From NCBI RefSeq assembly GCF_014805685.1, contig NC_060896.1:16341889-16405888 (forward strand): a stretch of 64,000 nucleotides of DNA, given 5' to 3'. A model generated the notes under the pieces. That model searched no databases. It worked only from the letters and a program-made list of their open reading frames with translations, and was not told the DNA's origin. The position numbers and the translations under genes are program-made. Source of the stretch: Silurus meridionalis. Its lineage: Eukaryota > Chordata > Actinopteri > Siluriformes > Siluridae. Positions 21,755 through 61,249 of the stretch are shown piece after piece. The first letter of the stretch is position 1; each line of letters begins with the position of its first letter.

Positions 21755-23957
21755 GTGAGTGTGTGTGTGTGTGTGTGTGTGTGAGTTCTGTTCAGTTCTT
21801 TGTGTTGAGAAGCCTGATGGCTTGTGGAAGAAACTGTTACACAGTCTTGTTGTGACGGCCGAATGCTTCGGAACCGTTTTCCTGATGGTAGGAGGGTGAA
21901 GTATGTGTGTGAGGGTGTGTGTGATTGTCCACAATGCTGTGTGCTTTGCGGATGCAGCGTGTGGTGTAAATGTCCATGATAGAGGGGAGAGAGACTCCGA
22001 TGATCTTCTCAGCTGTCCTCACTATCCTCTGTAGGGTCTTGCGATCCGAGACGGTGCAATTCCCAAACCAGGCAGTGATGCAGCTGCTCAGGATGCTCTC
22101 AATGGCCCCTCTGTAGAACATGGACAGGATGGGGGAGGAGGTGGGCTTTCCTCAGCCTTCTCAGGAAGTAGAGACGCTGCTGGGCTTTCTTGGTGATGGA
22201 GCTGGTGTTAAGTGACCAGGTGAGGTTGTCCGCCAGATGAACACCAAGGAATTTGGTGCTCTTGACGATCTCCACAGAGGATCCATCGATAATCAGTGGA
22301 GATTGGTCGCTCTGTGCTCGCCTGAAGTCCACAACCATCTCTTTCGTTTTGTCCACGTTCAGAGACAGGTTGTTTGCTCCACACCAGGCAGTTAACCGTT
22401 GCACCTCTTCTCTATATGCTGACTCATAGTTCCTGCTGATTAGACCCACCACGGTCGTGTCATCAGCAAACTTGATGATATGATTCGAGCTGTGCGTTGG
22501 TGCACAGTCGTGAGTCAGCAGAGTGAACAGCAGTGGACTGAGCACACAGCCCTGAGGGGCTCCAGTGCTCAGTGTGGTGGTGCTGGAGATGCTGTTCCCG
22601 ATACGGACTGCCTGAGGTCTCCCAGTCAGGAAATCCAGGATCCAGTTGCAGAGAGAGGTGTTCAGGCCCAGAAGGTTCAGCTTCTCGATCAGGTGCTGAG
22701 GAATGATTGTGTTGAATGCTGAGCTAAAATCAATGAACAGCATTCGTACATACGAGTCCTTGTTTTCCAGGTGGGTGAGGGCCAGGTGGAGGGTTGTGGA
22801 GATGGCATCGTCCGTGGAACGGTTTGGACGATACGCAAACTGCATGGGGTCCAGGGAGGGTGGAAGCTGTGTCTTGATGTGCCTCATGACGAGCCTCTCG
22901 AAGCACTTCATCACGATGGGAGTGAGCGCGACGGGACAATAGTCATTAAGGCAGGAGACAGTGGATTTCTTTGGCACAGGAACGATGGTCGTTGTCTTGA
23001 GGCACGTGGAAACAACGTTATTGCTCAGGGAGATGTTGAAGATGTCAGTGAAGACATCTGCTAGTTGTTCTGCACATTCCCTGAGCACTCTGCCAGGAAT
23101 GTTGTCAGGTCCAGCAGACTTCCGTGGGTTAACTCTGCATAGAGTTTTCCTCACTTCAGCTGTGGTTAAACAGAGCACCTGGTCAGTGGGAGGAGGGATG
23201 GTCTTCCTCGCCACCACATTGTTCTGTACCTCAAACCGGGCGTAGAAGTCGTTCAGCGCATCTGGGAGGGAGGCGTCACGGTCACAAGCAGGTGATGTGG
23301 TCTTGTAATTCGTGATCGCCTGGATGCCCTGCCACATGCGCCGGGTGTCTCCACTGTCCTGGAAGTGGTCGTGGATTTTCTTCGCGTGCATGCGCTTTGC
23401 CTCTCTGATAGCACGAGACAGTTTGGCCCTTGCTGTTTTTAAGGCCGCCTTGTCCCCTGTTCTGAAGGCAGAGTCTCTTTGTTTCAACAGCGCACGCACA
23501 TTTGCAGTCATCCACGGCTTCTGGTTGGAGCGTGTAGTGATGGTCTTGGAGATGGTCACATCGTCAACGCACTTACTGATGTAGCAGGTCACTGATGACG
23601 TGTACTCCTCCAAGTTGATGGAATCGCCGTAGGTTGCAGCCTCTCTAAACATGTCCCAGTCAGTGCACTCAAAACAGTCCTGAAGAGCAGAAGTAGCTCC
23701 TTCTGGCCAGGTTTTCACCTGTTTCAGAACTGGTTTAGAGCGTCTGATGAGCGGTCTGTATGCTGGAATAAGCATAACAGAGCAGTGGTCTGAGTATCCG
23801 AGATGGGGGCGGGGCTCCGCACGATACGCGCCGAGGATGTTTGTGTAAACAAGATCCAGCGTGTTCGCTCCTCTCGTTGCAAAGTCCACATGCTGATGGA
23901 GTTTAGGAAGCACAGTCTTGAGATTCGCATGGTTGAAATCTCCGGCGATAATAAACA
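21172..23957 (-). mobile_element. LINE copy 2, 5'-truncated
   Basis: Same family as LINE copy 1, with the same (gtcaa)n-type 3' tail and GT-rich 3' untranslated region. Its 5' end stops inside the endonuclease coding region at about 23957, the usual 5' truncation. The word ctttag occurs on both sides (about 21166-21171 and 23961-23966), a possible short target duplication. It is inserted in gag of retrovirus B. Confidence 0.9.
21709..21783. repeat. GT microsatellite in LINE copy 2
   Basis: Long GT run with one gtaagtgagt interruption, expanded relative to LINE copy 1. Confidence 0.93.
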
Positions 23958-23960
23958 AGG
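22099..23960 (-). CDS. LINE copy 2 endonuclease (C-terminal part) and reverse transcriptase
   Basis: Open frame of about 620 LINE codons without a stop. It starts within the endonuclease ([11 protein letters not shown] with its catalytic Asp, then GYSDHCSV) and runs through [33 protein letters not shown] (motif A), [10 protein letters not shown] (motif B) and [10 protein letters not shown] (catalytic Asp pair). It ends near 22099, where the last C-terminal part continues in another frame (to about 21837). No start codon belongs to the LINE: upstream the frame runs by chance into retrovirus B gag codons as far as 24048. Only the endonuclease front is missing, so this is a young but truncated copy and probably not active. 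Confidence 0.88.
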
Positions 23961-24060
23961 CTTTAGGCTCCTCTCTGCCGCCCTTTCTCCCTTGCTCTTC
24001 TGTTACTTTCCTCTCTATTTGCACTTTCCCTTTAATTACTGGGTTCAACCCTCTTGTGGT

Positions 24061-24889
24061 ACTTCTCTAAAACTCCAACTTCTTGTCTATGACAGCTACC
24101 CAACTTATATAAGGCCACTCGTCTAATATTTCCTGCATGTCCTTTACAATCGAGATTCTACCCAACAAATAAAATTATAAATAAATATAAATAAATTATT
24201 CTGTAGAGTCAAGACACACTTCATATATGTTCTTGTATAAATTCTTTCTTCAAAAATGCATGTCAATACCCTAAGTCTCGTGATGTGGAATGGGGTCAAG
24301 TATGTCCTTGTAATCCTTTATTAAATCAAGAAAACCCACAGCCATACAATCTTTTTATTCTAATGTGTCCAGAACAATCTCTCCCAGTTAAAAGATGGGA
24401 TTCATTGCCTTCAAGGTCAAAGCTAATTCTTTTTACCTATCAACCACTGCTTTTACTTTTTAGCTCTAAATATTTTATATTATAAAAGAGAACAAAATAA
24501 ATTTCCTTTATTAGTAAATAAAAATATTGCTTATCTTATAATCTATAGCTGCTTTAAAATACTTTAACCCCAAAAATGTATTCAATAATTTTAAGCAGAA
24601 TTGTTAAATGCTCAAAAAATTTGTATTTACTTTAACAAAATTATTGTTTAAGCATTTGGATGAGACCAAAATGTAGGAAAATTTTTCTTAAATGTCTCTC
24701 TCCCCTGACCATAATTATTATTTACTGGTTGATCAAAAAATCTAAAATACCAATAACTAGTTATATTGTGAGTATTATTGGCTTCCCTAGTTTCTGCAAA
24801 ATAGCTTTTATTCATAACACACAAATTTCAACCATTTATAAATCTCAACAAATCCACAAATAACTTGTTCACACACACTCACACACACA

Positions 24890-24953
<64 letters not shown>

Positions 24954-25465
24954 GTTTTTTTAAAGTGTTAACTTTAAAGCCTCAAAACAAAACAAGAAAT
25001 ACAACACATAAACCTTTCACCTGCTTCTAAGGTGCCTGCACCCCCTTTTTGGGGTGACCTGGAATTCTCTGCCTTCTCTGCCTACAAGGCGGTATTCACA
25101 GGATTTGGTGTGCAGCACTTCTTGTACAGCTGCTTACTTCAACTAACTTATACTGTTATCTATTAAGGCTCACTTATACCAAAGAAGAGTACGTACTATA
25201 GCTTTGAGATGAAACGCCTGTTGACTGCTTATGTTCTTTAAAATTTATATTAATTGTGTTCTTTGTTTAGGAGACACCTTACAGGTGTTTTTACTACCAC
25301 AGACAGACCCCCAATCATTCCCACAAGCACCAATTATACCAAAGCAAATATGCCTACCTTTTAGTGGCTGCTGCTTCGGGAAACCAAGGTGTCCTTGTGT
25401 GACAGTGAATGGACCGGGGCCTACGGCAGGCCCTGGGTCCTTGCCTATCCTGTCGACAATGCCAA
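24061..25465 (-). other. Retrovirus B leader region; CA microsatellite
   Basis: Lies between the gag start and the probable LTR. A CA run occupies about 24870-24951. An aaaggtaggc splice-donor-like site occurs on the minus strand near 25360. No confident coding region; the open stretch near 25245-25478 overlaps the presumed primer site and is probably untranslated. Confidence 0.45.
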
Positions 25466-25900
25466 TGAAATATGGCATGACTAACTGAGAGAAGAAGAAA
25501 CAAATTCAGTTAGAGAAAAACAACTCCAAACAGAAACAGAAAACTAGGTAGAGAATCAAGGGTTGTGATGTCAAAGCTTAAGGCTTTATTCTTGCAGAGA
25601 ACAAAGTCAAATCGTTCGATGGAAGTGTTCAATGTTACAGCACAAACACAGCTTTTTTATAATCTTTTCACAACCTAAATAACAACCGTTATTCTTATTG
25701 GTCAATAGTTATCTCATCCCCAATTTTTTATTTGACAACAGGTACATCATCTGCCACCATTATTTCCAAAATATACAGTATTTACTCCTTCTAAGATCTA
25801 ATGGTTTCAGAGGCCTTTTTTTTTTCTTTATTTTTTTAATAATCAGACCTGTACTGGCCAAAACTCACTGTGTGGAAGCGGTACTCCTTATAAGATTGGG
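25466..25900 (-). repeat. Probable 5' LTR of retrovirus B
   Basis: The minus strand shows a TATAAAAAAG box near 25660, an AATAAA signal near 25590, and a CA end at 25467-25466 followed one base later by TGGCATTGTCGACAGG, a plausible primer site. The outer (right) boundary is uncertain and no partner LTR is in the window. Confidence 0.45.
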
Positions 25901-25964
25901 AAAGAAACTACTGACCTTGAGTGGATATACTCGGTGCATTGTTCTTTAGTTATACTTCTTTTTC

Positions 25965-28133
25965 TTTTGGCTTCTCACATTAGGGGTCACCACAGCAGAT
26001 CATCCATCTCCATACCCCCCTATCATCTACATTTGCCTCTTTCAAACCAACTACCTGCATGTCTTCCCTCACCACATCCATAAACCTCCTCTTTGGTCTT
26101 CCTCTTTTCCTCCTTCCTTGTGGCTCCATCCTCAGCATTCTCCTACCGATATACCCCATGTCCCTTGTCTGCACATGTTTAAACCATCTCAATCTCTCTC
26201 AATTTGTCTCCAAAATGTCCTACATGCCCGCTAATAAACTAGTTACTAATCCTTTCTATCATCATCACTCCAAATGAAAATCTCAACATCTTCAGCTCTG
26301 CTACCTCCAGCTCCACCTTCTGTCTTTTCCTCAATGCCACAATGCCACTGTCTCTAAACCATACAACATCTCAGGTCTCACCACAGTCCTATAAACTTTC
26401 CCTTTCACTCTCACATATACTCTTCTATCACAAAGCACTCCTGCTATCACACTTGTCCACCCACTCCACCCTGCTTGCACTCTTTTCTTCACTTCTCTAA
26501 CACACTCTCCATTACTTTGCACTGTTGACCCCAGGTACTTGAACTCCTTCACCTTCTCCACCCCTTCTCCCTGCAATCGCACCACTCCACTGCCCTCCCT
26601 CTTATTTACACACATGTACTCTGTCTTACTTCTACTGACTTGTATTCTCTTCTCTCTAGCGCATATCTCCACCTCTCCAGGCTCTTCTCAACCTGCTCCC
26701 TACTCTCACCACAAATCACAATATCATTCACAAACATTATAGTCCACGGAGACTCCTGTCTGATGTCATCAGTCAACCTGTCCATCACCACTGCAAACAG
26801 GAAAGGGCTCAGAGCCAATATATCCTGCACCACCCTGACTTTTTCATACCACACCACAACTCCTCTCTCCACTCTGTTGTATGCTTTCTCTAAATCCACA
26901 AACACACAATGCAACTCCTTCTGACCTTCTCTATCAACATTTTCAAAGCTTTCATGTCATCTGGTCCTACCGACTTTCCACTCTTCAACCTCTTTTTTGC
27001 TGCTCTCATTTACTTTTTACTAATTCTATCTATCTCCTGCTCCACCATCTCCACATCATCCAACCTTCTCTCTCTTTCATTTTCCTCATTCATCAGCTGC
27101 TTAAAATACTCCTTTCATCTTCTAAACACACTCTCCTCGCTAGTCAACACATTTAAATCTCCATCCTTTATTGCTTTAACTTGCAGCACATCCTTCCCAG
27201 CATGGTTCCTCTGCCTGGCCAATCGCTACAAATCCTTTTCTTCTTCCTTAGTGTCCAACTTCTCATACAGCTCCTAATTTTTTTTTACTTGGCTACTTTT
27301 GCTACATCCCTCTTCACCTGCTGTGCTCCTTATGCTCTCCTGTACTACCTCGTTCCAGCACCACATCTCTTTGTCTTCCTTTCTATTTTCAGATGTCACA
27401 CCAAGTACCTTTCTAGCTGTCTCCCTCATCACTTCTGCAGTAGTTGCCCAACCACCCAGCACCTCTTCACCACCACCGAGCCCCTGTCTGACCTCGTCCC
27501 TAAATCTCACACTACAGTCTTCCTCCTTCAGTTTCCACCATCTTATTCTTCTTTCAGTCCACACTCTCCTCTTCTTCTTCTTCACCTCCAAAGCCATCCT
27601 ACAAACCACCATCCGATGCTGTCTAGCTACACTGTCCCCTGCCAAAACCTTACAGTCTCCAATCTCCTTCAGGTTGCATCTCCTACATAGAACATAGTCC
27701 ACCTGTGTGCACCTTCCTCCACTTTTATACGTCACCCTATGATCCTCCTTCTTCTTAAAATAAGTGTTTAACTATATTTAACTCACTCCAGAATTTTTCC
27801 TTCTCCTCCATCTCACAGCCCACTTGTGGGGCATAAGCACTGATGCCATTTATCATCACCCCTTCAACTTCCAGCTTCTTCAGAAACTCTCTTCACCACC
27901 ACTACACTCTTACTGTACTCTTCCTTCATAATCACCCCTACACCATTTCTCTTTCCATCCACACCATGATAGAACAGTTTAAACACCTCCAATGTTCCTG
28001 GTCTTACTCCCTTTCCACTTGGTCTCCTAAACACACAACATATCTACCTTTCTCCTCTCCATCATATCAGCTCCCTCTCTCCCTTTTCCAGTCATAGTAC
28101 AACATTTAAAGTACCAACCTGAACCTCCACTCC
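25965..28133 (-). mobile_element. RTE-type LINE, minus strand
   Basis: The 3' end (left, about 25965-26010) reads on the minus strand GATCTGCTGTGGTGACCCC, the tail also used by the SINEs. Homologous to the plus-strand fragments at 48563-50420. It ends abruptly against hAT-like copy 3 at about 28133. Confidence 0.85.
25980..27775 (-). pseudogene. RTE reverse transcriptase-like ORF, broken
   Basis: Pieces from right to left: an endonuclease end with CTQVDYVLCRR (about 27735-27640) and a basic RRVWTERRIRWWKL linker; RT with CVFVDLEKAYNRVERG (motif A, about 26910), an LSPFLFAVVMDRL motif B remnant, and FVNDIVICGES near 26740, where YADD-type DD has become ND; then the thumb (EFKYLGSTVQSNGE) and a C-terminal RRRKRGRPKRRFMDVV basic segment near 26100. 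Frameshifts and the altered catalytic pair make it inactive. The Gag-less, single-ORF layout and the tail fit the RTE clade; the exact family is not determined. Confidence 0.8.
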
Positions 28134-28228
28134 CCTAACCGTTGTGTAATTGACAGGTTTTTTTATTATTATTTTTTTTTATCATATTTTTTTGCTTTAT
28201 ATGCTTTATGATTATATATGATTATAAA

Positions 28229-28278
28229 AGAGAAAGAAAGAAAGAAAGAAAGACAGAAAGAAAGACAGAAAGAAAGAC

Positions 28279-28321
<43 letters not shown>

Positions 28322-28323
28322 AA
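28229..28323. repeat. GAAA/GACA microsatellite
   Basis: Tandem gaaa units with several gaca variants, at the same internal site as in copy 1. Confidence 0.95.
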
Positions 28324-29405
28324 TACAACAGCTTGCCACTGGGACAGTACCCTTAAAAGGACATCTTTGTACCTTATTTACCCCAAAGATTTATAGTTGT
28401 ACATTAGGGTACACATTGGTACTCTAAGGTAGTAATGTGTAGCTTTTTAAATATAAAGTACAAAGATGTCCTTATAATGGTACTAAGAGTATATTGTTTA
28501 CATATTTCAAATTGTATTTTGTGTATGCACAGTACATGGCACACAGTAATGGATACTTGCACATTCAAATAATACCTCATTTTGTTCTAGTCCATGTTTC
28601 AGGAATGAAACAAGTAATTCAAAACAAACTACTGAAAGAAAATATGTATTGAACTCAACTGACAAACATGTCAAGACCCGATATCAATTATACAATGAGA
28701 TGAAATAAACATTTAGTGTCACTTCTTTTAAGCTTCCTGGCTGGTTTGTTTAAAAGTAGTAGCTTTTTACACAGTGTTAAAGCTAACATATATCTCAATA
28801 TATAAAGCTACTTAAAACTGCCAAAAGTGTTTCTGCGACGTTCCTTCCCATCTAACAGCTGAGCAATCATTTCCCTATTTATATTGTCAATTTTGTCACC
28901 GTAGATGTGACACACAGCAACACTGTTTAGACAGGACTGTGTCAATAGTGACATACAGAGGAAAATAACAAATTAAGTACACTGCTGGACATTAACCAAT
29001 AATTTGTATCCTAAATTGTTTAACACTTAAGTATGGGGAACACGTATTCACTATTAACTTTGACATTCGCCTCAAACTCTTAATTTACTGCTTATTAGCT
29101 TTTAGTAGTGTTGTAGTTAGGTTTAGGTATTAGGTAGGATTATGGGATGCAGAATATGGTCATAAAGAATAAGGAATTAATATGTGCTTTCTAAGTAGCC
29201 TACTAATAAACAGCCAATGTGCAGTTGTTCATCATACTAATGTGTTACATATTTTTTTCTATATTTTACTAATTACATTTTTTTATAATTGGTCCATATA
29301 TAATCCTACAAACACTTGTGTATAAATAGATGATACATTATAAAATGTAAACAAAAACAAAAAACTGCAAACGCAGCCAGGTGTATAAAAGCCACATCTG
29401 TTCTT

Positions 29406-29482
29406 ACCTGTAAAGTTTCTTGTGTAACATACTGAATCTGCCCTGACAAACCTAGGCTGTCTGTTTCTTGCTCATTCTTGAC
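29406..29482 (-). pseudogene. Exon-like segment in hAT-like copy 3
   Basis: The minus strand reads NEQETDSLGLSGQIQYVTQ then ETLQ and ends at TTACAG|GTAAGA, a strong splice donor; an ag precedes it at about 29483. It may belong to the same gene as the segments at 14039-15690, because both sit in copies of one element family on the same relative strand. Inference only. Confidence 0.35.
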
Positions 29483-29557
29483 AACACATAAAAACGTCAA
29501 ATTAGTGCAATGATCAAAGAGCACCCCATAAAATAAAGATTGTTCCTATCAGCATAC

Positions 29558-29826
29558 TGTAACGTTTCTCATGTCATCTACCCTCATTCACCGGACTACA
29601 TTACCCATCATCCTTTGCACCCTGTGATCCACCATGTTTGTTTCCCGTCTTCACCTGTCTGTTCACCCGGACTCTATTTATACTCATCACCACTGTCTTC
29701 ACTCATTGTCGGTTATCGTCTTTACTACGTTGTATGTATGTGTGATTTACCTGCTCCTTATTATTAAAATGACATCTTTAATGGTACTATTCGTCGCCCT
29801 CGTCTCTCCGTGTACATACCGTGACA
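29558..29826 (+). repeat. LTR-like insert in hAT-like copy 3
   Basis: Counterpart of 18291-18552, with TGTAAC start, GTGACA end and attaaa signal. Confidence 0.5.
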
Positions 29827-30129
29827 CACAGAGTTAAACATGCTGTAAAATCTCAGTTCAACATTATCTTTATTCTTATTTGAAGAGTTTTGATAACACA
29901 CTTGTTAAAACAAAAGACGTTATAAAAGAGTTTATGGAAAATACACAGAAAACTTAAAACTTGCTAATTATTCAACAAGAGCAACAGGCAGAGTTACTAA
30001 ACATTGTGCAACACAATTCAGATACCATATGCCAACTTACACTGCTTGACTTTTTTGTAAAAAAAAAGGAGTGAATCGGTTTTTGCGGGGGGCATGTCCC
30101 TCGCGTCCCCCATGTAATCTACGCCCCTG

Positions 30130-30498
30130 CATCAATCTATTTATATTTTTTATATTTTTATTTTATATAATAATAATAATTGTACATACTCTAACCACAG
30201 TATTATACATACATGCTATATGCAATACTATATCATATATTATGCTGTTATCAATCTATTATTAAGCTGTTATAATTATTGCACTGTTCAATACTTATTA
30301 TTTAGTGTATTTATTTTATTGACGGTTATGTACAGTTATTCACATAGTTATACTTTTGTACTTATATTATTTTATATTACAGCTTACATTATACTATTTA
30401 CAAATATATATTTGATGCACTGTTGTTGTACCATATCACACATGCATTTGCATTATCATAAATCTATCAGATATCTTTGTTGCTGTCTTTTTTTGGAA

Positions 30499-30574
<76 letters not shown>

Positions 30575-31249
30575 GCATTATTGTGGCTTTTACACAAGTA
30601 TTAATAAGATCAAAAGCCAAAAATATACATAAATGTGAGCTTCCACGATTCCTTATTAAAATACATTTTGAAATAGTCTAACTTTTTAACTACCGAGATT
30701 TTTTTAAATGCTTTTTTGCATAGACAACACCCTTTTGGACTTTGTTAAAAGTTCTCCACAAAAAAACCTGCTGTTTTTTGTCACGATCCATAAATGTGTA
30801 TAATTGTGAATTTAAAAAAACGAAAATCTTATGCTGCTGACTTTGTTTATAACTTTATTTATTTTCATTTTAGCAACATAACATCTCTCTCAAATTGACC
30901 TTTACATGTACCTAAACATTTGAGAACGGTATTGGTGCATTAAACACTCAAGTGTGAATGTAGACCATAAAATATGGCAAATTTGTAGGAAATATGCTTT
31001 AACTTCATGGATTGGCACCAAGCAAAATTAAACATACACATTGCAATTTTAGCAAAACTGTGATGTATTATACATCACATTTTTCAGCAGGCACTGTGTA
31101 ATCACAGAAACCTAAACAAGCAGCACACCTTGTCCCGAGTTTTCTGAAATCACTCAAAATGCGACCCCCCTCCTCCCATTAATGATTAATAATGCCAAAA
31201 ATGAACAATTCCACAACAGATTCATTACAACTAAAAATTAGCTTAAGAT
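30130..31249. other. No gene recognised; TATC microsatellite
   Basis: AT-rich. A TATC tetranucleotide run of about 19 units lies at 30499-30574. The part next to 31250 could be the 3' untranslated region of the decayed minus-strand ORF. Confidence 0.5.
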
Positions 31250-32232
31250 AATGCACAGCACATCTTTACTCATAAGTATCATCATCAGAGCCATCATCCC
31301 ATTTAGCTCTTTCCTCTGTTTCCTTTGAAACATTGGCACAATTTTGGAACCGACAAAAATGAGTACATACAGGAACATCTTCCAGTCTCACATTTGCCTT
31401 GCTTCCAACTGCAGTGGACTACCTGCAAAACACTTTCAAGTGCAGGATTTCTAGTCATCCAGGTCACTGTTTACTCCCCATCCTCGAGGTGCCATCCATT
31501 GCCAATGGGTGAAGGGGCACACATTATACCTTTCAGAGAATGTCTCATTATGGCTGCTTGGTAGTTTGCCCTTTTGCAGTGTTGGTGCAGGACATCACTT
31601 GTCGGGAGCATGGATAGTTCTGGCAAAGCCGATGATGCCATGCAGAATGCTTTGTATCTAGCATCATTCACATTTTCAGGAGATGACTAGCCATAGAGGT
31701 GGCACACATATTTGCAAAGTATGTCAAAGGCAGACTGGGCCAGGTTAAAACTTTTACCCAGATCTGTAAATGCATTCAGGTCTGTGTCATCGAGTAGTAG
31801 TACATCAACAACTGAATGTCCTAAAAAGAAACTTAGGTCCATGACGGGCCTGCCAGTAGTTTGTAGCAAGTGGAATTAAACCCAGCGTCTTCGGGAACAT
31901 TTTCATATTTAATTTTTAGACAATGTTTGTATGTTTCTGCTATTCTCTGATTCTCGCCATACAAACCAAGCCACCGTTTGACGCTATAAACGGTGTGAAT
32001 AGCGTGTGTGTGTAAAATCTTTCGTTTCTTCTTTCTTTATGGACGCGAGATGCATATAGCATTGTTTATAATCCTTTTTACGGAGTTTAGAATGAGAGTT
32101 GACCGTAATTTTCCTCTTCATCGCTACTCGATGTCGACAACAAGGGCGCAGACATCTTGGATTCATCGTTCCAAAAGCGGCCAGCTTATTAGTAGGAAAC
32201 ACGTGACGTGAAGCCGAATCACTCATGATCAA
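31250..32232 (-). pseudogene. Decayed minus-strand ORF upstream of blm
   Basis: From about 31870 down to 31256 one minus-strand frame reads a protein-like sequence broken by stops at 31687 (TAG) and about 31471 (TAA): FLGHSVVDVLLLDDTDLNAF, then CKYVCHLYG, VNDARYKAFCMAS, LPTSDVLHQHCKRANYQAA, NGWHLEDGE and a Cys-rich end (HCSWKQGKCETGRCSC). This order resembles a widespread, transposon-associated protein family of unknown function that I remember only by its pattern. A separate small frame (32232-31984) with a CCRHR segment may be an upstream exon. The two in-frame stops make it a pseudogene unless the assembly is wrong. Confidence 0.5.
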
Positions 32233-32790
32233 AATATGATTACGCGATGAAGGAACTATTGCTGACTTTAAACACTAATAAAAAAAATAAACTGCAGGAT
32301 TATACATGGAGAACTTTTATTTTCTTGCTCAAAACCAATAGCTCTTTTTATTGGAATGAAAATAATTTAGTGCCCCATATATGGGAACGGGATGAAACGA
32401 AAAACGGCTTCGCCTCACGGCCTATATTGTGTGAGATTCGTCCCTGTGGTACTCTCATGAAATGTATCTGCGCATGTGCAGCGGATTGGCTAGCGATGTA
32501 AACCGGGCAGGAAACTCGGATAACCGCGTTTGTTTTGTAACAGATGCATTCTGTCACTCTTTTCCGTATATTATATTATTTTACTCTTCGTGAGTGATTC
32601 TTATGTTTGGGAAAAGTGGAACAAAGTTTCAACGGTAGCCGGTTATACTTTAGCCTGAGAGCACTAATTCAAAAATGGCATTTGGATTAGCTATGTAGTT
32701 AGCCACTTGTCAAGTAGTATGCAACATCTTTCTCTTCTACATTTATTTTTTGATTACATAGTTACCGTGCAACCCAATTATTTTTACGCA
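32233..32790 (+). promoter_or_regulatory. Probable blm promoter and 5' leader
   Basis: Low-repeat sequence directly upstream of the blm start. It includes an inverted CCAAT box (attggct, 32485-32491) beside a CG-containing stretch, and just outside it a CACGTGACGTG E-box/CRE-like word at 32200-32210. No noncoding first exon could be fixed. Since a minus-strand frame starts at about 32232, the interval could once have served both directions. Confidence 0.4.
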
Positions 32791-60469
<27,679 letters not shown>

Positions 60470-60670
60470 TGAACTCATCTTTTTGTTAATTAAGTTTTAT
60501 TTTTCTACTTAAAGTATGTCAAGCATATCGATGGGGCCTTGTGTCTACACAACCTTTTTTATGTATGGAAAATGTGATTTAACTGGGTGTCAGGATTGTT
60601 GGGTCCAATAGCCTAGTTATAATATTTAAGAAGCTGCTCATCTCCTGGGACTTTCACACCGCCTCCAGAG

Positions 60671-60954
60671 CAGTGGTCCCCAACCCCAGGGCCGACCCCA
60701 GGGCCTTCTTAAAGGGGCCCCGGCTGCCAACAGATAATACATTACCGCTAAATTCAAACCCCCAAGCGAGCAAAATGAACAAAAAACAACACAGTTGATT
60801 TACGTTTATAATTGTATTCAGAAAATACCAGTTTTTATGCCGGTCGTATCATTTTATTTAGTTGTATTTATCCGGCACACCTTAAAGGCCGGTCCGTGAA
60901 AATATTGTCTTACATTAAACCAGTCCGTGGCGCAAAAAAGTTTGGGGACCACTG
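60671..60954. mobile_element. hAT-type MITE
   Basis: CAGTGGTCCCCAA at the left and TTGGGGACCACTG at the right form a 13-bp inverted repeat of the common hAT type. Flanks ctccagag and ggctagag agree at five of eight positions, a decayed 8-bp duplication. Internal words (ccggtccgtg) are typical of this MITE group. Confidence 0.85.
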
Positions 60955-61249
60955 GGCTAGAGTTTAAACTTAATCTTGTGAAAAACAAAAAACGTACAAT
61001 TCTCTGAGTGTAAACAGCTTCTGAGAGGAGAATGATCAGACTAGTTTAATAAGCTGGTTTGGCAGGAAGACAATGATAACTCAAATAACAGGAATTTAAT
61101 GCTACAGTAGCTGTGCCCACTGTAACTTTGCTGTAAGATGTTTGTTCTTGGATGAGTATTTGTTATTCTAGTCTTCGTGTCAGCTTGAAGAAAACAAACA
61201 AACAAAAAGTCTTATACAAGTAGAATTTTGCATGCTCTAATGTGTGTGC
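60955..61249. other. Intronic sequence, no gene recognised
   Basis: Unassigned part of the blm intron that follows exon 14. Confidence 0.5.

Larger units (their letters stand above)
19430..24060 (-). pseudogene. gag: Retrovirus B gag in three pieces
   Basis: From right to left: piece 1 (24060-23958) is a charged N-terminal region; piece 2 (21170-20247) continues it with KEREKDKTKLDCYREVKGRL and later MWQALKTLF; piece 3 (19970-19430) holds a coiled-coil-like ESEIQRKLAKLQ stretch, a proline/alanine-rich linker, a GGRGRGRPFYGPFG basic region and a zinc knuckle, CWGCYQPGYTQRNC. In that knuckle the expected His of C-x2-C-x4-H-x4-C is Tyr, a one-base change. LINE copy 2 splits pieces 1 and 2; the SINE splits pieces 2 and 3. 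In-frame stops and shifts also occur, so the gene is dead. Confidence 0.72.
17390..25900 (-). mobile_element. Endogenous retrovirus B (composite, minus strand)
   Basis: Reading right to left: a probable 5' LTR (about 25900-25466), primer-site-like TGGCATTGTCGACAGG, leader, gag in pieces (24060-23958, 21170-20247, 19970-19430), protease (about 19303-19023) and a short post-protease coding piece (17554-17390). It is interrupted by LINE copy 2, a SINE and hAT-like copy 2. The proteins differ clearly from retrovirus A. The rest of pol and the 3' LTR were not found. Confidence 0.7.
28134..30129 (+). mobile_element. hAT-like element copy 3, left-truncated
   Basis: Collinear with copy 1 and copy 2 interiors (GAAA repeat, gtacc-rich section, LTR-like insert). 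It ends in CTACGCCCCTG at 30119-30129. The left terminus is missing: it begins at the ttgtgtaattgacagg point directly against the RTE. From 29034 to 29480 it has a section absent from copy 2 that contains one exon-like segment. Confidence 0.82.

Noticed and set aside
26539..27697. Several plus-strand frames of 90-170 codons rich in Ser, Leu and Pro
   Set aside because: They are the antisense of the RTE coding region.
30499..30574. CRISPR-like array
   Set aside because: Tandem TATC units without spacers; a eukaryotic microsatellite.
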